Of a DNA stretch of 64,000 bases, positions 12,801 to 21,820 are shown piece by piece. Every line of letters starts with the position of its first letter. Within the stretch, counting starts at the first letter, position 1. The stretch lies in the NCBI GenBank assembly GCA_964023275.1, contig OZ029927.1, positions 23,202,980 to 23,266,979 of the forward strand, given 5' to 3'. The notes beneath the pieces were generated by a model, which ran no database searches, was not told the DNA's origin, and worked only from the letters and a program-made list of their open reading frames with translations. The position numbers and the translations under genes were made by a program. Source of the stretch: Norana najaformis (lineage: Eukaryota; Annelida; Clitellata; Crassiclitellata; Hormogastridae).

Positions 12801-13950
12801 ACGTCATAGTGAAATTGTTTGTTTTTACAGGGACTGCTCATATTTATCTTCCATGCTCTTCCCCATAACAAGGTAAGCCGATTTATTGCCAGTATACGCG
12901 TTCATATAAGTTCACCCAAAACGTTCTTCAGGGACATGTAAAGTTGAAGAAAAAGTGACCGTATTAAGATATGGCGATAAAGATTTGAACTATATACGCT
13001 ATTCAGACGTAACACTAGACGTTTACACGGTTCTATAGAGACTCCGAAGTATTTGCAAACGCGGCAACAACGATCCAGGACATATTTTTAATATCTTAAT
13101 TGAATTTCTTACTCACTAACTTATCCGGAAAAAGGATATTTGTTGATTTTTTGTATTATAATCTAATGACTGCTATCACCCTCTTATTATAATGCATAGG
13201 CCTTCAGTTGAAAGTCGCTTCCAGCAAACCGTGGTAAACAATCGCACACCGTTGGAGAAGCCTTTTCGAAATCCCATACGTCCGGGAAACTAGATGTAAG
13301 GCTACGGTGGGTAAGGAAGTTAAAACAGACGAGTTTTAAGACAAGTCTTGAGTTTACATGTAGATCTGGGTAATATTACAGAACCAACAGAACGTAAAAA
13401 CTGGACTGTGAAGTACAGTGCTTTGAACTAGATGTCGAGGATACCCGCACGCAGGAAAGTAGCGTGGTTCCCGATCTTCGGCCCTTGAGCCGGCAATGGA
13501 CGAATCCCAAGGTCCTAGATATGGATCCAGGGCATCGCCTTTTACTTCCCAGCTTCCGCCGGTACCAAATTCTACTGCTTGTTGGCAGCGGCTTGAACAA
13601 CTTGTTCAGGGTCCCTACACAAAATCTTCTCAGTAGGCGTAAACTTTTCGATTGTAGACGCGCTAACCGATGAGACCACGATGTTGTAAATGTTTTTGTA
13701 AGCACAAATTTCGATGTTTTGTTAGAAAATAAGGGAGAAGATTTCCTATGTCTACTCGAGCTATATTAGCCGACGTCGTAATCCGGACTCTACTCAGGTC
13801 ACTTTGTCTCAAACTCCAGAGATGACGCCCAAGCTTGGCTGTGTGGAACGTACTGTGCAGCACATTGGACGAATTGAAATGCATTACTACAGCACGACAA
13901 CACAGAATACTAGCATCAGCGACTCTTCCACTTTGGATTCACCTAAGTAG
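671..13950 (+). CDS. Adhesion GPCR, copy A, 3' half (GAIN-GPS-7TM-tail)
   Basis: Seventeen exons in consistent phase encode the GAIN domain, GPS, seven transmembrane helices and a 75-codon C-terminal exon of an adhesion-class GPCR. The 5' exons (signal peptide, Ig domains, HRM) lie before the window: base 1 corresponds to a point about 85 nt after the HRM exon of copy C. The family signals through G proteins after autoproteolysis at the GPS. Visible hallmarks are GPS CAFW, W...GC and CSCDHLT, the TM3 HYFF...AEG block, TM4 LPLIIVG, ECL2 CWLS, TM6 [10 protein letters not shown] and TM7 QYLFVIANS. All these exons are open. The alternative tyrosine-rich last exon of this copy (15,884-16,398) is broken. 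Family assignment is firm; the ligand is unknown. Confidence 0.9.
1195..1480 (+). repeat. GATA/TACA-rich simple repeat, copy A intron 14
   Basis: ATAGATAGACA, ATATATAATTTACATATGTA and ATACATACATATA runs. Confidence 0.85.
1517..1585 (+). CDS. Copy A exon 15: GAIN helix
   Basis: Acceptor GATGCAG, donor GTAAGT, phase 0-0, 23 codons ([18 protein letters not shown]...). The SNxL..NN..SW pattern is the typical GAIN subdomain A helix. An upstream acceptor (TTTTAG) would break the phase, so this one was chosen. Confidence 0.78.
1886..1994 (+). CDS. Copy A exon 16: GAIN
   Basis: Acceptor TTGCAG, donor GTAGGA, phase 0 to 1, 36 codons plus 1 nt ([20 protein letters not shown]...). The donor is slightly weaker than in copy B (GTAAGA). 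Two potential N-glycosylation sites are present. Confidence 0.8.
2012..2232 (-). mobile_element. LINE C-terminal fragment, minus strand, copy A intron 16
   Basis: The minus-strand frame reads [20 protein letters not shown], then DRDEWRNCV, the GKRxRGRPxxxWRR...DRxxWR tail of LINE ORF2. Copy B lacks the segment, so it inserted into A after duplication. Confidence 0.7.
2839..2961 (+). CDS. Copy A exon 17: GAIN
   Basis: Acceptor CGATTTAG, donor GTAAGT, phase 1-1, 123 nt. It reads [20 protein letters not shown] and then [20 protein letters not shown], the NLSLxxxFxSG strand region of GAIN domains. Same length in copy B. Confidence 0.75.
3235..3415 (+). repeat. tRNA(Thr)-like SINE, copy A intron 17
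   Basis: A tRNA-like head with anticodon-loop CTTGTAA (TGT) and B box GGGTTCGAGTC. A body with CCTTGAGCAAGTCCTTAACT follows, then tail CCTAATAAATGCAGAA. Copy B counterpart at 35,091-35,275. Confidence 0.8.
3733..3814 (+). CDS. Copy A exon 18: GAIN
   Basis: Acceptor TTTACAG, donor GTAAGC, phase 1 to 2, 82 nt, reading [20 protein letters not shown] at its end. Copy B is identical in length and splice phase. Confidence 0.75.
4170..4650 (-). mobile_element. LINE RT C-terminal fragment, minus strand, copy A intron 18
   Basis: On the minus strand [20 protein letters not shown] follows an EAWRP-type motif, as in LINE reverse transcriptase C-termini. Long plus-strand frames here are shadows. Confidence 0.65.
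5009..5171 (+). CDS. Copy A exon 19: GAIN subdomain B
   Basis: Acceptor GGTTAG, donor GTAGAA, phase 2 to 0, 163 nt. [10 protein letters not shown] followed by [13 protein letters not shown] is the beta-strand signature just before the GPS in GAIN subdomain B. Confidence 0.85.
5255..5402 (-). repeat. tRNA-derived SINE, minus strand, copy A intron 19
   Basis: GGAGTCGAACCCGCAACC is the reverse-complement B box. The head ends near CCACAGTGTT. Partial copy B counterpart at 37,493-37,610. Confidence 0.7.
5529..5860. repeat. ATGATCAT-rich quasi-palindromic tract, copy A intron 19
   Basis: Many overlapping CATGATCATCATGA-type words rich in GATC, able to fold on themselves. The copy B homologue is at 37,615-37,830. 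Confidence 0.7.
5948..5997 (+). CDS. Copy A exon 20: GPS, first half
   Basis: Acceptor ATCCAG, donor GTAGGC, phase 0 to 2, 50 nt ([16 protein letters not shown]). It carries the first GPS cysteine and the CxFWNF signature. Confidence 0.88.
6239..6350 (+). CDS. Copy A exon 21: GPS, second half, and Stachel
   Basis: Acceptor GTCGTAG, donor GTGAGC, phase 2 to 0, 112 nt. It contains W-D-S-T-G-C, then CSCDHL followed by [12 protein letters not shown]. All GPS cysteines and the HL|T cleavage triad are present, so autoproteolysis is expected. Confidence 0.9.
7095..7189 (+). CDS. Copy A exon 22: TM1
   Basis: Acceptor TATGCAG, donor GTAAGT, phase 0 to 2, 95 nt. It encodes one hydrophobic helix ([20 protein letters not shown]) ending FYAITWK. 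Confidence 0.93.
7531..7633 (+). CDS. Copy A exon 23: TM2
   Basis: Acceptor TTAACAG, donor GTAGCC, phase 2 to 0, 103 nt. [20 protein letters not shown] is TM2 of the adhesion family. Confidence 0.93.
7903..8280. repeat. Nested SINEs, copy A intron 23
   Basis: A plus-strand SINE 3' part (ATTGCTCAGCGCAATCGATT) is split by a minus-strand SINE at about 7,948-8,236. The flanking TCATTAGATAGTA and TCACTAGATAGTA are a near-perfect target duplication. The outer element resumes as GCGCTTAATAAATGC. Confidence 0.75.
8373..8529 (+). CDS. Copy A exon 24: ECL1-TM3-ICL2
   Basis: Acceptor TTTGTAG, donor GTAAAA, phase 0 to 1, 157 nt. It holds the conserved ECL1 cysteine, [20 protein letters not shown] and the cytoplasmic VFHVRRTIE segment. 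Confidence 0.94.
9091..9160 (+). CDS. Copy A exon 25: TM4
   Basis: Acceptor GCTCAG, donor GTGAGT, phase 1 to 2, 70 nt: [20 protein letters not shown], the a[15 protein letters not shown]4 motif. Confidence 0.93.
9881..9947 (+). CDS. Copy A exon 26: ECL2 and TM5 start, GC donor
   Basis: Acceptor TTACAG, phase 2 to 0, 67 nt: [20 protein letters not shown]. The conserved ECL2 CWLS pairs with the ECL1 cysteine. The exon ends ACG|GCAAGT, a GC-AG intron. No GT donor keeps the phase, and copy B has the same donor. Confidence 0.88.
10335..10515 (+). mobile_element. LINE C-terminal fragment, copy A intron 26
   Basis: [16 protein letters not shown] in one frame, frameshifted into the next. It ends ATTAGCGCGATATAAGTATC with an AAT-rich tail. 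Copy B counterpart at 42,655-42,840. Confidence 0.65.
10736..10827 (+). CDS. Copy A exon 27: TM5 end and ICL3
   Basis: Acceptor TATACAG, donor GTAAGC, phase 0 to 2, 92 nt: [13 protein letters not shown] followed by a lysine-rich loop ([11 protein letters not shown]). Confidence 0.92.
10885..11030 (+). mobile_element. LINE C-terminal fragment, copy A intron 27
   Basis: [11 protein letters not shown], then a shifted frame with [13 protein letters not shown], the RLRWxGHVxRM...GRPxxRW motif of LINE ORF2 ends. Confidence 0.7.
11419..11545 (+). CDS. Copy A exon 28: TM6 and TM7 start
   Basis: Acceptor GTTAAAG (weak tract), donor GTGAAA, phase 2 to 0, 127 nt. It contains [17 protein letters not shown] and [14 protein letters not shown], the best-conserved block of the aGPCR 7TM. 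Confidence 0.94.
11905..11965 (+). repeat. Minisatellite, about 30-nt unit, copy A intron 28
   Basis: CAGATATTCCTTCAGACACT and its partner half alternate for two full units. Copy B has only a degenerate remnant near 45,025. Confidence 0.8.
12275..12460 (+). repeat. tRNA(Thr)-like SINE, copy A intron 28
   Basis: A box-like TAACCGATTGGTTAGAGC, anticodon loop CTTGTAA, B box GGGTTCGATTC and body GACCTCGAGCAAGTCCTTCA. Copy B counterpart at 45,340-45,550. Confidence 0.82.
12831..12872 (+). CDS. Copy A exon 29: TM7 end
   Basis: Acceptor TTTTACAG, donor GTAAGC, phase 0-0, 42 nt: [14 protein letters not shown]. Phase 0 at the donor lets it join either exon 30 or exon 31. Confidence 0.9.
13190..13690 (-). 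repeat. Composite repeat and minus SINE, copy A intron 29
   Basis: An interspersed repeat (GGCTACGGTGGGTAAGGAAG) is followed by a minus-strand SINE body (CCTTGAGCCGGCAATGGACG to AACCGATGAGACCACGATGT). Copy B counterpart at 46,260-46,745. Confidence 0.6.
13726..13950 (+). CDS. Copy A exon 30: terminal tail exon (short tail)
   Basis: Acceptor TTTGTTAG, phase 0. It gives 74 residues from [20 protein letters not shown] and ends DSSTLDSPK with TAG. The stop sits at the same place as in copy B, supporting a true terminal exon. Basic juxtamembrane residues fit a cytoplasmic tail. Confidence 0.75.
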   Translation, partial: KIREKISYVYSSYISRRRNPDSTQVTLSQTPEMTPKLGCVERTVQHIGRIEMHYYSTTTQNTSISDSSTLDSPK

Positions 13951-14099
13951 AGAAACAGCAACTCCTATGAGGTCAACGTTACGACAGAGGCGATGATGGT
14001 GAAAGAAAAGCTTGAGAAAACTGATTTTAAAACAGTCTTTCTTGAAATCATAAACTCGAACACTTCTTTAAAGCTAATCCAACGTACTCACGAACGCTG

Positions 14100-14430
14100 C
14101 TATAATTCAGAGTGGTTGGCCATGTAAAGAATAAAATACGGTCGCCATAAGACTATGCAGAGAAGCAGACAGCGGAACTGTACGTTTGGTTGTGTTTTGG
14201 TTGAGACAAATGGGAAGGCGGTGGATTGGATGGATCAGGGTAAGATTTTTGAAAAAGGCGAAACTCTAATAATTTTTAATGGAAATTCTGAGAAGTGACA
14301 AAAGGCTTTGAGACAGATGTTGTGAACGACAATGGGATGGAAATATGGATAATTTCCGGAATGCAGGTGAGCTATCGTTGCAGAGACGAGGTGCAGTGTA
14401 AGCGATGGCACACATTAGACTGACTGTTGG
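14100..14430 (+). mobile_element. LINE C-terminal debris between tail exons, copy A
   Basis: GTVRLVVFWLRQMGRRWIGW in one frame resembles LINE ORF2 ends. The copy B homologue is at 47,170-47,510. Confidence 0.5.
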
Positions 14431-14504
14431 CTTCATTCTATATATTCTCGGTCTACCTACCAGAATGACTCATTACTCAGAATATTCTCTTCTATAATAT
14501 CGTT

Positions 14505-14625
14505 AATATAATAGAATATAATGTAATATAATATAATATAATATAATATAATATAGTATAGTATAGTATAGTAGAATAGTATAGTATAGTATAATATTGT
14601 AATGTAATGTAATGTAATAATATCT
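14505..14625 (+). repeat. (ATAAT)n/(AGTAT)n simple repeat, copy A
   Basis: TATAATATAATATAATATAG runs. Copy B has the homologous tract at 47,590-47,690. Confidence 0.9.
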
Positions 14626-15883
14626 TTAGAGCTATATTCTCTTTTAACTAGGCATAGACTTACTGTGTATCTGGTTTGTGAGGATTGTCGGTGCTGCGGT
14701 TTTAATCTTTTACTACAGCTGCAAGATAACGACGAATGTTTGTAAACCGTGTTGCTTTTTATCAGTTAATTAATCACATGAGGATTTTGCTCGATAATTT
14801 TCGTTCGTTAGGATTTATAATGTGACAAAATCTGCGTTCTTGGGATAATTTATCTCTTTCGCCGTCGTTTTGGAGTGTTTTAGATGTTTGTTATTAAAGT
14901 CTCGGTCCAGAGGACATTCAGGTTTTTAGCTAGACACCATCGACCACCAGTTGGAGCTTAATAAATACAGAAATGAATGAATAAATACAGTTGGACTTTA
15001 TAAGGCGCCTTTAAAGAACTTCTGAAAGGCGCTGATAAGGATAATGCTTAACTGACATAACTTAATTAGACATTTATAAATGCGAGACACAGTGTTTAGT
15101 ATGTTTAAACTCGGCTTATGTCACTGAATGTCGAACTGTGTAAAGGTCCTGACTGATTTATAGGCTGATATGCAAATGATTTTATTTGCTAAGGAGACTG
15201 CGCAACCAAAGCAATTGATTGCAAATACAGTTAATCAGTTGTCTCGGTTATAAAATGACTTTTTTACTCCCCTCCTCAAAAATTAAAAGTACTCGCAGTA
15301 ATTCTAAGTGAGTCTGCAAACTTCTCTATATCGCTAGCTACCAAACATCGACAGAAATAATTACTAAAGTCTTCAGGAACTGCATCACCTCAAACAAACT
15401 TTAGTACATGCTTCCAGTAGTTTGTGAGCACTGAAGGTAGTCACTTTTAGGACGCAACTGGCTTTTGATGAGGTATTTATAAAACGTTACCATCAACTAT
15501 GATCCAAAACTCGAGTCTTTATCCATTGGTACAACGAGTATGACTTCTATCTAGGAACAGTGAGTGTTATATGTTTTTCTTGGAATGATTTGAAACCTTA
15601 AAGTTTAAGAAAACTGTAAATCATGAAAGTGCCATGCTCAAGGGCATTACATAAATTTTAATATACATTTATAATCTTACATCCAGTTGATGAACTACAA
15701 ACCCAACGGGTAACCAATTAGACCATAACAATTACTAATTTCACAAAATGTACCGTAAGTTAAACTCGTGGCGCAAAAATGAAAGCAAGTGCATAAGCCA
15801 CCACTGAACCCACATTACATGCATACAGTATACGTATAAAGCCCCGTTGTGAGGTTCTTTAAAGGCGCTTTTTAAATATCAAG

Positions 15884-16398
15884 GACGACCGTGTAGAATA
15901 TGATTCAGTAGCTCTGCCTCTGGAAGCAGGAGGGAATATGCATGGATTGATGCCACAAGCATGCAGCATATATGAACACATCGGTTATGAAACGATTGAT
16001 CAGGTACTGGAAGAAATGGAAAAGAGAGAAAGGTCAATGCCGCAATCTCCTGATGCGCATGGAGACAACAGATATGAATCAATAGATGCACCACAGAGGG
16101 AAGCGACAAACAGGGTTAAACAGACGCCTGATGGGGATACGATGTATGACCACATGGGATGTTCAATACCTCTGGAAGGAGTCGCAAATCGCGGGCAAAT
16201 AACCAACATCTTGTCCATGGATACGAATCAGTCAATAGTGCATCTGAGAATTTTCCACTCTCAAATGAGGAATCAGAATCAACGAATCCTTACTCGGATC
16301 TGCGTCGAAAAGAAGTGAATCCCTACTTGCAGGATCTAAGAACTTCGGATACAAGTCCGAAAGAAGCGAATCCCTACTTGGATCAAAGTTCGACTTAA
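15884..16398 (+). pseudogene. Copy A exon 31: tyrosine-rich alternative tail, broken
   Basis: Acceptor ATATCAAG, phase 0, homologous to the open copy B exon at 48,951-49,379. It starts DDRVEYDSVALPLE and has an extra in-frame 38-codon segment with YEHIGYETI and YESI. A 1-nt deletion near 16,201 (AATA-ACC against AATAGACC in B) shifts the frame to a TGA at 16,316-16,318. The original frame continues through NPYSDL and NPYL repeats but meets TAA at 16,396 where B has CAA. The tyrosine-repeat module is therefore lost in this copy. Confidence 0.75.
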
Positions 16399-17143
16399 AT
16401 GAACACCTACTTGGAACTGCGCCCGAAGGAAGTGAATCCCTACTTAGATATGGATCAAAAAGAAATGGATTCGTGCAGGTTTCTGGGAGACTTGGATATT
16501 GGTCCGAAAGCGTTGGATTATTACTTATATTACTTTTGAACAAGATGTTGCAATAGAAGGAAGTCAACCATGCTTTCATAATAAGCCAGTAGATAAGCTG
16601 ATTTCTATGATGCAACTTTTTCTGTTTGTTACTAATGATTGTAAGGCTCCTCGGCTGAATGTTTTCCCAGTCACTCGAAAATGTGCGGCAAGTGAATGGC
16701 CGCTTTTGATTCCCTGTCATTAACAAAATATTTGCTATGTGTAGTTGCTTAGGCCTATAGGAAAGTTAATTATACTTACTATCCTTATTACTGTACAATG
16801 TCTAATAAGTACGTAACTAAATAACACATTTGTTTACAATACAGGTAATTATTCATGTATACCCTTTGTCTCTTCAGTTTTTGCATGCTTTCTTTCAGAT
16901 TGTTAAACTATATGTAGCCGTTGAAAAGACTTTTATTTTATTTAGTTTTTACATAAATCTTGTATAAATTATTTTATATGTGAATGTGATTACGAGCCTA
17001 CTAACGATTATAACGGTTTTAAGCAACCAATTCGGAATGTATTCTGTAATAGTAACATTTGACTACCCGCATGTTAGTGAGAATTTTCATATGACCTAAT
17101 TTTCAAACTTCCGTTATGTTGCATAGGATTGCTCTTAATGAAA

Positions 17144-17149
17144 AATAAA
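17144..17149 (+). promoter_or_regulatory. Candidate polyadenylation signal, copy A
   Basis: AATAAA about 750 nt after exon 31, in sequence homologous to the copy B 3' flank, where the hexamer is altered. Only the hexamer supports it. Confidence 0.35.
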
Positions 17150-17799
17150 ACTCTATATAAAATATAAAATCTACAATGGTCGATGGCCACAACGATTGTT
17201 CATGTTTATGGTTTAGGGTTATCTTTCTATCTCTGGTGTTTCAGCAATCTGATCTTTTAAATTATTACTTCCTAAATTTCTTCTATTCATCCGTTTTGTC
17301 TTGGCACATTGCCCATGACTAGGCCCAAGCCCCATGTTTACATTTTAGTAGAGCTTCAGGATATTCTAGATTACAACTAAGTTTCTAACTCAACATTTGT
17401 GCTACAAAGGAGCTTTTAAGTTAGGCCTACACTTTTCTTCCCCAACTGTCACTAACCAGTTATTCTCTCAAACATCGAAATGAATTTTTTATCGGCATAA
17501 TATTAATATTATAGAAATTAATATTAATCCGATGTTATTCCAATGTTCGAATATAAGATACATTTATCATTGTAACTAGAGTGACGTTCATTATCAAGAA
17601 AGACCCAGTTGATCAGATAATGCTTTGTGGTTTTATCGCCTCTTTGGCAATAAACTGAACGTTTACAAAGTGTTTCAATACGATTTGAATATATTTTCAT
17701 CGTTCAAAGTCTAATACAGAGAAATGCAGGGAAATCGATGTTCTTTAAAACTGTCACTTTCTTTATCATAATGAATATGTGGAAGAAAAGGTAATTGGT

Positions 17800-18087
17800 C
17801 TATTTAGCTAATCCCGAGAGGTTGCACTGGGTATGAAGTATTAGCGACTTCATTTTTCTTAACCTTGACATATGAGGGCAGGTGACCAATCTTCCCTCTC
17901 GCCATCTGATCTTCTCTTCACACCGACAGTGAACAGCCGATGTGCTGATTTTATAGCTGGGCACACTAGGGGACACTTGTGGAACAGGAATCATCCTCGA
18001 ATGTCTTTGTGGTGGTTTGGCTTGACAGTTCAGCACCGCTAGGCCAGTGCGCACCACCATAATAATTGCAAACAATTTACAAGCCAT
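17800..18087 (-). CDS. Small putative secreted cysteine-containing protein (95 aa)
   Basis: A minus-strand frame starts MACKLFAIIMVVRTGLAVLN, a plausible signal peptide. It then has a short basic region with HCRC, TCPHMSRLRKMKSLILHTQC and ends LSGLAK. The downstream half is conserved in the same frame in the next intergenic region (50,675-50,880), with mostly conservative changes and all but one of the cysteines retained. The start there is ATT instead of ATG and the N-terminal half is rearranged. I recognise no family. It could be a genuine small gene or a chance frame in a duplicated spacer. Confidence 0.35.
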   Translation of the reverse strand: MACKLFAIIMVVRTGLAVLNCQAKPPQRHSRMIPVPQVSPSVPSYKISTSAVHCRCEEKIRWREGRLVTCPHMSRLRKMKSLILHTQCNLSGLAK

Positions 18088-18472
18088 ATTATATATTGTT
18101 TGAAAGTATTATAGCCAGTACATTGTGCACATCCGCCTGCATGCATGCTCTGAGTAATGGGCCTACATGTGGAGATTCTTCCAGGTAAGTTTATGCAGAG
18201 GAAATGTAACGGATTACGTTCCAGATGCTTTCACTTAGGACCGACCATAATCATTTTCTTCACCCGGCTTTCAGTTACAGAATTGAGACAACATCCGTAA
18301 ACTAAAAGCTTCGTAACGGCCCTGTCCAGAGAGAGAATTCTTAAGCATTTCTAACTAGTGCAAATATGTCATTGTATCGCCGGTTATGAGTGAGTCATGA
18401 TAGTAAAGACGAAATGAAACTTAGTGGCACTGGCTAGCTATTTTAGGGTAGTCTCATACATAATAACTGATT

Positions 18473-18592
18473 AAACTCCGCCACTGCCTTGTTTGGGGGT
18501 AGTGCCAGTCCGAAGCCTGGATAAAGGAGGAGGGCGACAGCAACGGCCTTTGATGCCATAAGCTGTCATTAAACTGAGAAACTACTACTAAT
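18473..18592 (+). mobile_element. Short LINE 3' end with target duplication
   Basis: GGGGTAGTGCCAGTCCGAAG, then GGATAAAGGAGGAGGGCGAC with an (ACTACT)n tail, flanked by TAATAACTGAT on both sides. The equivalent spacer at about 51,350 lacks it. A related block occurs reversed at 36,240-36,300. Confidence 0.7.
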
Positions 18593-21500
18593 AACTGATC
18601 AGTAATTTACTGGTCTAGATAACTTTCGATTTAAGCAATTAATGAGTCAATTAGTTAATCAGTTATTTCTTTTCAAACCAATTTATTGTTGAATTAAATA
18701 GTTAATTAATTAGGTAATTAATTAATTCATTATTTGTCTAGTTAATTAAATATTCATATCTCGCGCGGATGTGGCTTTCAATTTGCTATTTAAATTGCAG
18801 CATCAAAAGCGATAATGAGGGTCGCTGAAGGATATTCTGCGTAGCCTAACACCCAGTCAGCATTTGCTGAACAGGATGCGTTGCAGAGCGATGGTAGCTA
18901 TTAGCAGATGACCTATCGGAGCACGAAGTATCATTACTAAAGAATCAGTCTTTGACACAGCTGAATGCCGATACAACATATTTGGATATCAAAAGGAGAA
19001 TGTACATGTAGGTGAGTTCGCAATATTTCACTTTCGGATTCTGGTAGGCCATTCAGAACTATAAGACTCTTTCCGATCTCTCTGAAAAGAAGTATCAAAG
19101 CATTTGCCGCGGTTGCAGTGATCCCTTTCTAGCGTATTACTGTTAACTGACTACTATAATATCAGATTGAACCACTTTAGTTAGTCAACTACCAGTGTTA
19201 GTAAATAAGACATTAGGCGTCGATGTAAGTCTATCGTCTACTGGATATCTACAACGCTACAACACTATGCAGAACCTGTCGCTGAAATATATCATAATGC
19301 ATTCAAAGAACCCAACGATATGTTTATGTTTCAACGATTGATGTTTGCTTAATATAAAAATTTCTTTTAGTTGATTATTTAATTCTCGATTACTAAATTC
19401 TGCGTAAAGGGGTGTCTCAAGTGATAAGCATCACCAACGGCCAATTTCACACAGACTGACTAGCAGGGCAGATAGTCAGCTGAAAATGAAAGCTCTCGTT
19501 TTATTCACAACTTGATTTGCCTTGTTGTGGGATTATTTTTATTCAAAACAATTGCAAGTATCGTAGATACTATGGAAACTATGTAACGGTAATCAGATTA
19601 TTTGTATTAATTTGATGTTATATGTGACCAATACGATCTCAGAAACTGTGTATAATTTCAGTGCAATAATTCACAAGGCATCAATCAATATCATTTCCCA
19701 GCAAAAGTACAAGGTAGGATTTAATGCATTGAAATTCATCCGATCTCTTTAATAGAGGCATACGAGTTAAATCCTTTATGGGAAATGTCTTTAATGATCG
19801 GCAGAAGCAGATATTATATTTTGCAATAAATGCACGAATTGGTGCCAGAAAAGTTTAAATGAAACAGTGTTCCGCTCTCAAGGACAAACGCCTATCTACT
19901 TCCGGCTTATAGAGGACGATTGCCTGGTGGGGGTACGCTACAATTTGTTTTGCACTTAGTTTAGGTGAAAGAAATTGGCTCGGTTTAGCGAAAAAAGCGA
20001 AAAACGTTTTCAATACATTTTACTGCGAGAGGCGCGGGGTTATGGAGTTAGATCAGAGTTATAATAAGGCCCGAATTCGTTCCGATAGAGCAAAAGAAAG
20101 CGCTGTTAGAAGAAAACAAATAAGTAGATAGACTTGCTTTCTGTCACAAAAATAAATATAAAATAATCGATAAATAGCAGAAATGCAGAGCCAAACTGAC
20201 CGATTATCATCAAGAGCTATTTAGCAGACACCATGGTCCGAAATTCTGGGCCATGTAACGCTGAAGAACGACGACAGGCGACGAGGCTCGCAACATACGA
20301 ACCCAAACGCCAACTGTAGTCCTCGCAGATGGTAGAAGGCACTGCGTCCTGACATCCCTCAGCTTCCTGGTCTGTAGAGGTCAACATTTTTCAGCAGTCG
20401 GCCAATTGGACTCAGAGTATCTTCGCAGTAGAACGTTAAGCACCAATCCAAGGATTCTCTTGGCTTTTCCAACTGGCGCTCAACACTGTCCACTTGTATT
20501 CTGAATGCCTTCAGGGCTCACAAGTCAAATGGCGGCGCATGAGATTTCGATAACAGACGTCGTAAATACGTCAACAGCACTTAAAAACACGGGCAAAAGA
20601 GAATGGGTCACACTAGTAGACAGAGAAAAACATTATCGAGCAATATCCGCACATGACCAACTGAGTGATCCAAAACGACATTCGAAACAAACATGCTGAC
20701 ATCTTGTTCACGCGTATATCTATATACTGACATTATACCGAGATTCAACACTAGATGTGGACATGTATCGAGATTTATGCGAGAGAACTGCTCTAGTTAC
20801 CGATGCAGAAACGCATTGAGTTTGAGATCCAAGTGCCTATGCATAATTGTATTGCAAGCTGTGCTCCAGCTTACCTCTAGAAGTTAGGACTATGTGATGT
20901 AATCTTATCCACTATTAGCCGTAGATCACTTCGGTATGCTGCGATAGTTGAATCCGCCCGCCCGAACGTCTACAGTGCAGCATAAAATTCCTCGCTGTAA
21001 TTGGTCTAACCTTTCTGAAATAAGTTGCCGAGCAACCTATGAAAAGAGCTCCGTAAGCGCTTGAACACCATTCTGCTCTATTGTGATTTGCGTTCTCAAT
21101 TCGGGAACGCCTCTGATGAGTCTCTCTTGAAGAATCGCTAACTAAATCGTCGATTACACTTGCAGTTACAATAACATATTTATTACGCTCTGGTCAGTAG
21201 TGACACACTGAGTTGAATACATTGGATTGAAATGAACAATTGGTTGTTCAGTGACTTGTTGGCTGAGTCGGAAGGATAACAAGCATTAAAGTAGATATCC
21301 AACTACCAAGCAGCGTTTTATAGAGTATCATTGTTCGTCAAAAAACTTGCAATTTTGCATGATGCATCTGGCTTCAATCTCCGAATGCACTGAATTCAAT
21401 CGCATAAGATTAGTTGTTTGAACAGATATTTTTGAACAGATATTTAAGTCTGTTGATTAGGTATAAGACTTTCGGTATGTTAGCGTAAATTACCAAAACT

Positions 21501-21718
21501 GAATTCCCTGCTCCATTAATATCTTAAAATCTTTCCTCAAAACAAGGGAGTGGATCTTTGATTCAAGGAAATCGACCATTAAAATAAGTCACGTATTTTA
21601 GAAACGGCTGTTTTGAATAAAAACGGTAATTATTAAATTTGTTTATTGTGTTATATGTTCAGACGAATAGTACTCTGTGAAGATCATTCAAAAAAATTTG
21701 GACCGACACTTGTATTTC

Positions 21719-21726
21719 CATATATA
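21719..21726 (+). promoter_or_regulatory. Possible TATA-like element before copy B
   Basis: CCATATATACCC lies about 30 nt before the start codon, probably too near the ATG unless the leader is very short. The copy C equivalent reads CATACAAAGC and has no TATA. Confidence 0.2.
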
Positions 21727-21753
21727 CCCTTGAGACTCAAACCGGAGCAGAAA

Positions 21754-21820
21754 ATGACGATTTTCAAAGCTATTTTCATCAGTTTATTCTTCTTTGCGTC
21801 AGGTTTCACTCAGACTGGCA
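21754..21820 (+). CDS. Copy B exon 1: signal peptide
   Basis: ATG followed by [19 protein letters not shown], a lysine then a hydrophobic core, a classical secretion signal. Donor GTAAGT, phase 1, 67 nt. Conserved in copy C with the same phase. Confidence 0.85.

Larger units (their letters stand above)
16400..21753. other. Intergenic spacer A-B
   Basis: Apart from the minus-strand ORF, the LINE end at 18,473-18,592, a conserved segment near 20,210-20,540 of unknown origin and LINE-3'-like sequence at 20,990-21,180, I see no gene. At 19,486 an ATG-led signal-peptide-like relic ends at TGA after nine codons. Confidence 0.6.
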
